Shown piece after piece: positions 34,459 to 41,904 of a DNA stretch of 64,000 nt. The stretch is from NCBI GenBank assembly GCA_946415645.1, contig CAMKTJ010000008.1, forward strand, positions 1 to 64,000. Direction: 5' to 3'. Source of the stretch: an uncultured Prevotellaceae bacterium (GTDB lineage: Bacteria; Bacteroidota; Bacteroidia; Bacteroidales; Bacteroidaceae). Position numbers and translations under genes: made by a program. Under the pieces are notes generated by a model. The model was not told the origin of the DNA, ran no database searches, and saw nothing but the letters and a program-made list of their open reading frames with translations. The number at the start of each line of letters is the position of its first letter. The first letter of the stretch is position 1.

Positions 34459-35360
34459 TTCCTCAGTTTGTCTATGATGCCGATGATACGTTCCAGTTCT
34501 TCTTCGTTGGCAAAGGGGATGGTAATCTTGCCCTTTCCGGTCTCGGCGCAGGTCAGCTGAACCTTTGTCTGGAAGAATTTGCTCAGGCTGTTGCGCAGGG
34601 CACCGTATTCGCTGCTCAGGTTAGAGCCTTTCTGGCGGATGCGCTTGCCTTCTTTGTTCTTGACGCTACCGCCCTGACTCAGTTCCTTCACCATTTCCTC
34701 TATCTTGCGGACGCTGATCTTGTCCTTCTTGAACTCGTTGAAAACTTCCAGCTGAGCTGTTGGGTCGTTCAGTGCCAACAGTGCGCGGGCGTGTCCCATG
34801 TCGATTTCTTTCTTCTTCAGGGCCATCTGGATGGGGGCAGGCAGCTTCAGCAGGCGCAGGTAGTTGGCTACCGTAGCACGGTTCTTGCCCACCTTGTCGC
34901 TCAGCTGTTCCTGTGTCAGGTCGTACTGTTCCATCAGATGCTGGTAAGCCAGGGCAATCTCCAAGGCGCTCAGATCCTGGCGCTGGATGTTCTCCACCAG
35001 TGCCATCTCCATCATATTCTCATCGTCTACCGTTCTGATGTAGGCAGGGATGTGTGTCAGGCCGGCACGCTGACTGGCTCTCCATCGTCTTTCACCGGCG
35101 ATGATGATGTAGGTGTCGTCACCCATGTCTCGCAGGGTGATGGGCTGTATGATACCAATCTGACGGATACTGTTGGCCAGTTCCTGCAGACTGTCGTCAT
35201 CAAAGTCCCTCCGGGGCTGATTGGGGTTGGGCTTGATTTTCTCAATGCTCACCTCGCAGATGTTGGAAGAGCCAGCTGTCTGGACTTCTGCATCGGTATT
35301 TAATAGGGCGTCAAGGCCTCTGCCCAAAGCCTGACCCTGATATTTCTTACGTATGGCCAT
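34455..35360 (-). CDS. parB: Chromosome partitioning protein ParB
   Basis: 301 residues. N-terminal ParB/CTPase domain (NPNQPRRDFDDDSLQELANSI; box C GERRWRAS), central HTH (LTQEQLSDKVGKNRATVANYL) that reads parS, and a C-terminal dimerisation tail. It loads onto the origin region as a CTP-dependent clamp and stimulates ParA. It lies downstream of parA (95-bp gap with repeat arrays) and overlaps DUF5683. Confidence 0.95.
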   Translation of the reverse strand: MAIRKKYQGQALGRGLDALLNTDAEVQTAGSSNICEVSIEKIKPNPNQPRRDFDDDSLQELANSIRQIGIIQPITLRDMGDDTYIIIAGERRWRASQRAGLTHIPAYIRTVDDENMMEMALVENIQRQDLSALEIALAYQHLMEQYDLTQEQLSDKVGKNRATVANYLRLLKLPAPIQMALKKKEIDMGHARALLALNDPTAQLEVFNEFKKDKISVRKIEEMVKELSQGGSVKNKEGKRIRQKGSNLSSEYGALRNSLSKFFQTKVQLTCAETGKGKITIPFANEEELERIIGIIDKLRN

Positions 35361-35372
35361 ATTTTTTTAAAT

Positions 35373-35466
35373 TAAGAGTTAAGAATGAAGAGTGAATCAA
35401 CGTAAACGATAACGTAAACGTAAATCTGTGTTCGCTAACCGCTAACCACTAACCGCTAACCTTTAT
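35373..35466. repeat. Composite repeat region between parA and parB, overlapping the parA stop
   Basis: Heptamers TAAGAGT, TAAGAAT, GAAGAGT (35373-35393), then an ACGTAA-type tract, then TCGCTAA, CCGCTAA, CCACTAA, CCGCTAA, CCTTTAT (35432-35466). The last units overlap the 3' end of parA: its stop codon (35456-35458, minus strand TAG) and last two residues (KG) are encoded by repeat units. Confidence 0.85.
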
Positions 35467-36229
35467 CTGAATTCTTCTCGATGATTTCCTCAGCCAGTTT
35501 CAAGTGAACTTTGGCACCTATGGCATCGGCATCGTAGAGGATAGCAGGCATACCATGGCTGGGAGCTTCGCTCAACTTGACGTTACGTGGAATGACGGTC
35601 TTGAAGACCAGTTCGCGGAAGTGACGTTTCACCTCCTCGTAGATCTGGTTAGCCAAACGCAGACGACTGTCGTACATGGTCAGCAGGAAGCCTTCAATCT
35701 CCAGTGCGGGGTTCATTCTGGACTTAACAATCTTGATGGTGTTCAGCAGTTTGCTGATACCTTCCAGGGCGAAGTACTCGCATTGTACAGGAATGATAAC
35801 GCTATCAGCAGCTGTCAGTGCATTAACAGTGATGAGTCCCAAGCTGGGGCTGCAGTCAATGAGCAGGTAGTCGTACTCGTCGGCAATAGACGACAGCAGT
35901 TTCTTCATTACCTGTTCCTGATGCTTCACGTTCAGCAACTCTATCTCGGCTCCCACCAGATTGATGTGAGAGGGTATGATATCCAGTCCGTTGATGTCTG
36001 TTGTGTAGATGACATCGCGGATGTCCATTTCGCCAAGCAATGCATTGTAAATAGACCCTTCAATCTTGTTTACATCAACACCCAAACCACTGGATGCGTT
36101 GGCCTGCGGGTCAGCGTCAATTAGCAAAACTTTCTTCTCCAGAGCTGCCAGGGAGGCAGCCAGGTTCATGCTGGTGGTGGTTTTTCCTACACCGCCTTTC
36201 TGGTTTGCTATAGCAATGATTTTACTCAT
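35456..36229 (-). CDS. parA: Chromosome partitioning ATPase ParA (Soj)
   Basis: 257 residues. Deviant Walker [17 protein letters not shown] (about 8-23), [17 protein letters not shown], and [12 protein letters not shown] (Walker B). It forms ATP-dependent gradients on nucleoid DNA that segregate ParB-parS complexes. It heads the operon through spoT. The only upstream box is a one-mismatch TATCTTCG (minus strand, 36260-36267). The C-terminal end is repeat-encoded (see the array at 35373-35466). Confidence 0.95.
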   Translation of the reverse strand: MSKIIAIANQKGGVGKTTTSMNLAASLAALEKKVLLIDADPQANASSGLGVDVNKIEGSIYNALLGEMDIRDVIYTTDINGLDIIPSHINLVGAEIELLNVKHQEQVMKKLLSSIADEYDYLLIDCSPSLGLITVNALTAADSVIIPVQCEYFALEGISKLLNTIKIVKSRMNPALEIEGFLLTMYDSRLRLANQIYEEVKRHFRELVFKTVIPRNVKLSEAPSHGMPAILYDADAIGAKVHLKLAEEIIEKNSDKG

Positions 36230-36310
36230 CTGTTCTTGTTTTCGTTCCTAAATTAAGTGCGAAGATATGATTTTCTTTTGGAATATGGGGCAGAATTGTC
36301 ACATTTTTAT

Positions 36311-36318
36311 TACTTTTG
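36311..36318 (+). promoter_or_regulatory. -7 box for surE-lpxB
   Basis: TACTTTTG, 21 bp upstream of the surE start codon. Confidence 0.55.
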
Positions 36319-36339
36319 CATAGCAAATGAAACAAAGAC

Positions 36340-37095
36340 ATGCAAAAACAGCCCTTGATATTGATAACAAATGATGACGGATTGAGTGCACAAGGTATTT
36401 CTGTGCTTACCAAGCGTATGCAGAAATTAGGTCAGGTTATTGTGGTTGCACCAAATGGTGCACGGTCTGGTGCAGCATGCTCTATAACCCCTATTGTGCC
36501 CGTTACTTTGAAGCTGGAAGAGAAGCAGGAAAACCTGTTGGTATATTCTTGCAGCGGAACACCGGCAGATTGCGTAAAACTGGCTTTGGAGAAGGTAGTT
36601 CCCCGTCAGCCGGATTTGGTTGTGTCAGGTATCAATCATGGTGATAATGCCAGTTGCAGTGTGCACTACAGCGGCACTATGGGAGCTGTCTTTGAGGGAT
36701 GCATGAAAGGCGTTCCTTCCATCGGCTATAGTCTCCGGACCCATAAGCAGGAGTGTGATTTCCAGCCTTATCTGGATGTTGTGGAGAAGGTGGCGGCTCA
36801 TGTTCTGAAAAACGGACTTCCGGATGATGTCTGCCTGAATGTGAACTTTCCAGAGGTTCCTGTTCTGAAGGGTATCTCCGTCTGCAGAATGGCAAGGGGT
36901 ATCTGGCAGTCGGAATGGAAGGATACGGAAACGCCTGGTGTTTACACACTTACAGGTCATTATACCAACCTGGAACCTGAAGCCGAGGATACCGACTACT
37001 GGGCTTTGGATCACGGTATGGCATCTGTTACGCCATTGAGTCTGGATATGACCTATTGTCCCTGTTTCAAGAATCTGGAATCTTTACAGAAATGA
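36340..37095 (+). CDS. surE: 5'/3'-nucleotidase SurE
   Basis: 251 residues. ILITNDDGLSAQGI (metal-binding DD, about 6-19), SCSGTPADCVKLAL, LVVSGINHGDNASCSVHYSGTMGA in two conserved blocks (SGINxGxN and YSGTMGA), and C-terminal DHGMASVTPLSLDMT. It dephosphorylates nucleoside monophosphates and helps stationary-phase survival. Its stop overlaps the lpxB start (ATGA). Confidence 0.95.
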   Translation: MQKQPLILITNDDGLSAQGISVLTKRMQKLGQVIVVAPNGARSGAACSITPIVPVTLKLEEKQENLLVYSCSGTPADCVKLALEKVVPRQPDLVVSGINHGDNASCSVHYSGTMGAVFEGCMKGVPSIGYSLRTHKQECDFQPYLDVVEKVAAHVLKNGLPDDVCLNVNFPEVPVLKGISVCRMARGIWQSEWKDTETPGVYTLTGHYTNLEPEAEDTDYWALDHGMASVTPLSLDMTYCPCFKNLESLQK

Positions 37096-38231
37096 AGTAT
37101 TACCTCATAGCAGGCGAGGCCAGTGGCGACCTACATGCCAGCCACTTGATGGCGGCTCTCAAGGAAGAGGATGCGCAGGCAGAGTTCCGTTTCTTCGGAG
37201 GCGAGAAGATGCAGGCGCAGGGTGGCACCTTGGTTTGCCATTATAGCCAGCTTGCCTATATGGGGTTTGTGGATGTTGCCTTGCATCTGCGGACTATCCT
37301 AAAGGGCATGAAGAGGTGCAAGCAGGATATTCTCTCATGGAACCCGGATGTGGTGATACTGGTGGACTATCCTGGCTTTAACCTGAAGATTGCCCGCTTC
37401 GTACACGATAATACCAACATCCCCGTTTACTATTACATATTGCCTAAAATATGGGCATGGAAGGAGCATCGCATCGAGGATATCCGTAGGAATGTGAATG
37501 AACTCTTCAGCATTCTGCCTTTCGAGGTGGATTTCTTCGAGCGTAAGCACCATTATCCCATCCATTATGTGGGCAACCCTACGGTGGACGAGGTGGATGC
37601 CTTCCTGAAGGGTAATCCTGAGGATGAGGCTGGCTTCCGTCGTGAAGCAGGATTAGACAACCGTCCTTTCATAGCCCTTCTGGCAGGAAGCCGTAAGCAA
37701 GAGATACGCGATAATCTGCCCCGTATGATAGAGGCTGCATCCATTGTCGGCAAGGAATACCAGCTGGTCTTGGCGGCTGCTCCAGGCATTGATGACGACT
37801 TCTACAAAGAAGTTCAATGTTCAATGGACATCCACGTTGTTCGTAATCAGACATACAATATTCTCCGCTATGCTACGGCAGCTCTTGTTACCAGTGGTAC
37901 GGCAACACTCGAGGCGGCTCTTTTCCGCACTCCCCAGGTTGTCTGCTACTATATGAAGGCTGGATACTTGGCATCCTTTGTTCGCAAGTTGATTCTGAAA
38001 ATCCCGTACATATCCTTGGTGAACCTTATTGCCGATAAGGAGGTTGTTCCGGAGTTGGTTGCTCATCAGATGACCGCTGAGAATACACGCAGGCACCTCT
38101 TGTCTCTTTTGCCTGGTGGTTCAGCCCGTGAACAGCAGCTCCAAGGCTACGAGCTTATGGCGCAGAGGTTGGGTGAGCCTGGAGCTCCCAAGCGTGCTGC
38201 TCAGCAAATGGTTCAGTTGCTATGCCATTAA
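37092..38231 (+). CDS. lpxB: Lipid-A-disaccharide synthase
   Basis: 379 residues from the ATG at 37092 that overlaps the surE stop; the frame runs 12 codons further upstream inside surE, but MKYYLIAGEASGDLHASHL is the normal family N-terminus. Further motifs: YYILPKIWAWKEHRI, ALLAGSRKQEI, and VTSGTATLEAALF. It joins UDP-2,3-diacyl-GlcN and lipid X at the inner face of the inner membrane. The stop codon is followed directly by a heptamer array at 38232. Confidence 0.95.
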   Translation: MKYYLIAGEASGDLHASHLMAALKEEDAQAEFRFFGGEKMQAQGGTLVCHYSQLAYMGFVDVALHLRTILKGMKRCKQDILSWNPDVVILVDYPGFNLKIARFVHDNTNIPVYYYILPKIWAWKEHRIEDIRRNVNELFSILPFEVDFFERKHHYPIHYVGNPTVDEVDAFLKGNPEDEAGFRREAGLDNRPFIALLAGSRKQEIRDNLPRMIEAASIVGKEYQLVLAAAPGIDDDFYKEVQCSMDIHVVRNQTYNILRYATAALVTSGTATLEAALFRTPQVVCYYMKAGYLASFVRKLILKIPYISLVNLIADKEVVPELVAHQMTAENTRRHLLSLLPGGSAREQQLQGYELMAQRLGEPGAPKRAAQQMVQLLCH

Positions 38232-38361
38232 GGGGCTAGGGGCAAGTGGCTAGGGGCAAGAGGATAGTTCTACACGTGTTTCCGTATATGTAACCTAAGA
38301 CTGGGGGGTGAAGTCTAATCAAATCTCTTGCCCCTTGCTCCTTGCTCCTTGCCCCTTGCCC
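38232..38361. repeat. Two inverted G/C heptamer arrays after lpxB
   Basis: 38232-38266: GGGGCTA, GGGGCAA, GTGGCTA, GGGGCAA, GAGGATA, starting on the base after the lpxB stop. 38327-38361: CTTGCCC, CTTGCTC, CTTGCTC, CTTGCCC, CTTGCCC. The arrays are mutually inverted (GGGGCAAGAG / CTCTTGCCCC) and could form a long hairpin serving as a terminator. Between them is CTACACGTGT (38270-38279), resembling the core of the arrays at 26719 and 47948. Confidence 0.8.
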
Positions 38362-38474
38362 CTAAGTTGAACTTGCGAGACAAAGGCAAGAGAATTCTTG
38401 ACAAAGGTTTCTTTTTCTTCTTTTTTTCAAAGAAAAAGAGTCTGAAATTCTTGTTTCTTTTCTGAAAAAGTTTG

Positions 38475-38482
38475 TATCTTTG
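38475..38482 (+). promoter_or_regulatory. Promoter for the 996-residue secreted protein
   Basis: TATCTTTG with TTG at 38451-38453 (21 bp between), a well-formed Bacteroidetes promoter; the start codon is 40 bp downstream. Confidence 0.75.
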
Positions 38483-38522
38483 TGGCAGAACAATACCAAA
38501 AACAACTTAAACGACAACGCTT

Positions 38523-41513
38523 ATGAACAAAATTCTACGCTATTTGTTTGTAGTCCTGATGGCTACATTCGTTGGATCTGCGAGTGCAGATGAGGTTACG
38601 ATGAAGTACACTGGTACTGAAACAACTAACATGTCGGGAAATAATGATGCAGCTCTGTTGAATCTTGATGCAACGGCATGGTCTGTTGTGGGAGTCAAAG
38701 GCTCGGCTAGCAACCTGCCCGGACTTAACAAGGCAGGAGATGTCCGTTTGTATTATAGTGATAGTGGCAGTAATACGATTGAGGTTTCTTCACTAACCGG
38801 TGCAATCATTAGAACTATTAAGCTCACTTTTACGGGAACCTCTTATAACAATGTTTCTGTGACTGTAGATGGCACCAAGGTTGACGCTGACGAGGGTGTA
38901 TACAAAATCAACAACTCTTCATTTGTGCTGGGCAATGGCAACACATCCAATCAGCAGGTAAGAATAAAAGAGGTCGTGATAGAATACACTACTGGTGGTG
39001 GCGACGTTAAGACTCTCACTAATGTGGAGCTTTCAGATGGTTATGTTACACGCTTCACTCCTGGCAAGGATGGCGATGAGACTCCGTTGCCCACGGCAAC
39101 TGTCAAGTCCAATGGTGCTGTTCTTGAGGGTGCTACTGCAACGTGGACACTGAAGATGGGCAACAACTGGGTGATTGGAGAAGAAGAACCCAGTATTGGC
39201 AACGGCATGATTTATATTCCCAACCACAGTAATGGTGATCTTATCCTGACGGCCAAATATGCTGGCGATGATACCCACGAGGCTAGCAGCAAGAGTTATA
39301 CCCTGAAGGTGTACAAGGGCTATATGAGCATCCGTAGCATCCTGGAGGACTTCCCCACGATAGGTGGTGATTCCTGGAAGGATAAGGAAGCAAAATGGAA
39401 TAAGGGAGAGCTGATTTCTCTCTGGCAGGTAGATGCACAGAGCCAGACAGAGTTCACGCCCAAGGAGACTTTGGTTACCTATGCCAATGGCTCTCATACT
39501 TATATCAAGGATGATTTTGGTTCTGTGTTACTCTACGGAAGTGGCTTAGGCTTCAAGCAGGGCGATAAGATCTCTGGCGATTTAGGCGAAGGCAAGATTG
39601 GCGCTATCTACGGTACGCTGAAGACTTACAACGGTCTGCTGGAATTGGTCGTAGCAAAGGAGGATGTTGAATTCGTTACAAAGTCCAGCGATAATGCTGT
39701 TGAGCCCAAGACCATTACCTTTGCAGAGCTGAGTCAGACATACATGAACGAATATGTAAAGATTGAGAACGCCGAGTTCGTAAGTGCGGATAAGAAGAAC
39801 CTGACCTTCAAGGTGGGTGAAGAGACATTGGCTGTTTACAACCAGTGGAGCGTTGATATCGCGACCATGGAAGCCGGTGCTGTTTATACTCTTGAGGGTA
39901 TGGGTTGTGTATACTACAAGGATGGTACTCTTACCAACCAGATTTATCTGACTGGTTTTACAGGTGTCAGACCTCCCTCTACAGTTGAATTATCCGAGGG
40001 TTATCTGACACGTTTCACTACTGGCAAGGATGGTGATGAGACACCATTGCCTACAGCTACAGTCAAGGCTAATGATGCTGTGATAGAAGGTGCTACCGTT
40101 ACTTGGACGCTGAAAATGGGCGACAACTGGGTAATGGGCGAGGAAGAGCCCAGTATTGGCAATGGCAAGGTTTATATTCCCAGCCATAGTCATGGCGACC
40201 TTATCCTGACAGCCAAATATGCCGGCAACAGCACTTATGAGGCCAGCAGCAAGAGCTACACCTTGAAGGTTTATAAGGGTTATATGAATATCCAGGATGT
40301 TCTGGAGCAGTTCCCAGAGGTGGGCGGCGATACTTGGGCAGGTAAGGAGTCCGCTTGGACTAAGGGCTATCAGGCTTCTTTCTGGGAGGTAGATGCAAAG
40401 AGCGAGACAGAGTTCGCACCCAAGGAGGCTTTGGTAACCTACGTAAACGGTTCCTATACATACATCCAGGATGATGCTGGTGCCCTGTTGCTTTATGGCA
40501 GCGGCTTGGGCTTCAAGAAGGGTGATATAATCACTTGCGACTTGGGCGAAGACAAGGGCTATGGTGGTATCTACGGAACACTGAAGGCTTATAACGGTCT
40601 GTTGGAACTGGCTGTTGCAAAGACCGATGTGGAGTTTGCTGTCAAGTCCAAGGACAATGCTGTTGAGCCTAAGACTATCACCGTTGACGAGCTGAACCAG
40701 TCTAACCTGAGCCAGTTCCTGAAGATTGACAAGGCTGTCTTCGTTGGTGCCGACAAGGATAATCAGAAGAAGCTTACCTTCATGGTAGATAAGAAGGAGT
40801 TCCTGGTGTTCAACCAGTGGGGTGTTAATGTAGCAGGCCTGAAGGAAGGAACGGAATACACCCTCGAGGGCATGGGTTCTATAGAATACAAGGATGGTAA
40901 TCTTAGCAACCGCCTTAACCTGATCAGCTTCGCGGAGAGCGTAAATGCTCCTCGTATCAAGAGCTTCAAGCTGACCATTAACCATGATGGAGATGTGTTC
41001 ACAGAATCATTCCCTGCTTCTGAGTGGCAGAATATTGTGATAGAGGGGGAAACTACTTATCTAAATATCAAGAAGATTGAGGTTGAAGTCGGCATCCCCA
41101 TGAAGTACGTGGGATTCATTGGCACATTATATAATGCAGAGGATGGCTGGCAACATGATGATACTGCATGGTATACAGTTAATCTTGAGAAACAGAATGA
41201 TGGACTTTGGACACTTGAACCAGAGGGCGGAATTGATCTTACCCCACCAGAAGTCGACGGGGCAGGCGGAAGCAAGCCATTGACCTATGAGTTCTTCATC
41301 TACGCAGAGGACGAGAATGGTACACCTATGCATTACAACAATGATGGAAAGAACTACAAGGTTACCTTCACTCCTGCTGATGATCCTAACGCCATTAGCA
41401 ATGTGAAGGCTGACAGCAGTAAGTCTGCTACATATAACCTCTCTGGTCAGCCCGTAACCCGCACCTATAGAGGCGTTGTTATACAGAACGCAAGGAAGGT
41501 ACTTAGGAAGTGA
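38523..41513 (+). CDS. Large secreted protein with tandemly duplicated 320-residue unit
   Basis: 996 residues. Signal peptide about 1-22 (LFVVLMATFVGSASA). An N-terminal beta domain (about 25-160) precedes two copies of a unit of about 320 residues beginning ELSDGYVTRFTPGKDGDETP (DNA about 39019-39966) and ELSEGYLTRFTTGKDGDETP (about 39979-40935). Each copy ends in an OB-fold-like region (YGTLKTYNGLLELVVAK / YGTLKAYNGLLELAVAK). The C-terminus (SATYNLSGQPV, YRGVVIQNARKVLRK) is the short tail common on Prevotella exported proteins, probably a sorting signal. The DNA copies are highly similar, which points to a recent duplication or ongoing homogenisation. Role unknown; surface exposure is inferred. 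The stop codon TGA is the first base triplet of a heptamer array. Confidence 0.8.
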   Translation: MNKILRYLFVVLMATFVGSASADEVTMKYTGTETTNMSGNNDAALLNLDATAWSVVGVKGSASNLPGLNKAGDVRLYYSDSGSNTIEVSSLTGAIIRTIKLTFTGTSYNNVSVTVDGTKVDADEGVYKINNSSFVLGNGNTSNQQVRIKEVVIEYTTGGGDVKTLTNVELSDGYVTRFTPGKDGDETPLPTATVKSNGAVLEGATATWTLKMGNNWVIGEEEPSIGNGMIYIPNHSNGDLILTAKYAGDDTHEASSKSYTLKVYKGYMSIRSILEDFPTIGGDSWKDKEAKWNKGELISLWQVDAQSQTEFTPKETLVTYANGSHTYIKDDFGSVLLYGSGLGFKQGDKISGDLGEGKIGAIYGTLKTYNGLLELVVAKEDVEFVTKSSDNAVEPKTITFAELSQTYMNEYVKIENAEFVSADKKNLTFKVGEETLAVYNQWSVDIATMEAGAVYTLEGMGCVYYKDGTLTNQIYLTGFTGVRPPSTVELSEGYLTRFTTGKDGDETPLPTATVKANDAVIEGATVTWTLKMGDNWVMGEEEPSIGNGKVYIPSHSHGDLILTAKYAGNSTYEASSKSYTLKVYKGYMNIQDVLEQFPEVGGDTWAGKESAWTKGYQASFWEVDAKSETEFAPKEALVTYVNGSYTYIQDDAGALLLYGSGLGFKKGDIITCDLGEDKGYGGIYGTLKAYNGLLELAVAKTDVEFAVKSKDNAVEPKTITVDELNQSNLSQFLKIDKAVFVGADKDNQKKLTFMVDKKEFLVFNQWGVNVAGLKEGTEYTLEGMGSIEYKDGNLSNRLNLISFAESVNAPRIKSFKLTINHDGDVFTESFPASEWQNIVIEGETTYLNIKKIEVEVGIPMKYVGFIGTLYNAEDGWQHDDTAWYTVNLEKQNDGLWTLEPEGGIDLTPPEVDGAGGSKPLTYEFFIYAEDENGTPMHYNNDGKNYKVTFTPADDPNAISNVKADSSKSATYNLSGQPVTRTYRGVVIQNARKVLRK

Positions 41514-41559
41514 AGAATGAAGAGTGAAGAATTAGAAATTCAAAATTCAAAATTCAAAA
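41511..41559. repeat. Heptamer array starting on the stop codon
   Basis: Seven units: TGAAGAA, TGAAGAG, TGAAGAA, TTAGAAA, TTCAAAA x3. The first three bases are the stop codon of the preceding gene. Confidence 0.85.
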
Positions 41560-41568
41560 AGCAACGCT

Positions 41569-41640
41569 AAGGCTGCGATTGAGCGAGAGAATAACGATGC
41601 TTGCATCAGTTCTTCCGAGCGTGAGCAGGCTCGAACGAAG
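41569..41640. repeat. Dispersed ~70-bp repeat, copy 2
   Basis: AAGGCTGCGATTGAGCGA (41569-41586) and GAGCGTGAGCAGGCTCGAA (41617-41635), at the same 48-bp offset as the copy at 4383-4450. It is followed by a G/C-rich palindromic segment (CCCACCCT / AGGGTAAGGGTGGG) at about 41670-41695. The remaining gap to 41904 holds a terminator and a promoter. Confidence 0.7.
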
Positions 41641-41703
41641 TTCAACCCCTAACCGCTCACCCTTTTTCCCACCCTCGGGAGGGTAAGGGTGGGGCTCCTA
41701 ACC

Positions 41704-41737
41704 AAACAGCCGCACTCCAAACAGGGTGCGGCTGTTT
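41704..41737 (+). terminator. Terminator-like hairpin
   Basis: Perfect 12-bp stem AAACAGCCGCAC / GTGCGGCTGTTT with a 10-nt loop. T-run is short (TTTATATT), but the A/T flanks make it plausible on either strand. It ends the transcript of the 996-residue protein. Confidence 0.8.
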
Positions 41738-41830
41738 ATATTCATAAAGGTGGTATTATAACGTACTATACAGAGAACAAGTGATTTGAAGATTTCTTGG
41801 GCAAAAAGTTATTTGTTTGGGAAAAATTTG

Positions 41831-41838
41831 TATCTTTG
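41831..41838 (+). promoter_or_regulatory. -7 box for DUF4965 gene
   Basis: TATCTTTG with TTTG at 41812-41815 upstream (short spacing of 15). Leader of about 60 nt. Confidence 0.65.
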
Positions 41839-41904
41839 CACGCAAATTACCCTAAAAACCATCCAAAAAGAGAAATCAGAATAATCAGATAATCAAAAAT
41901 TATA

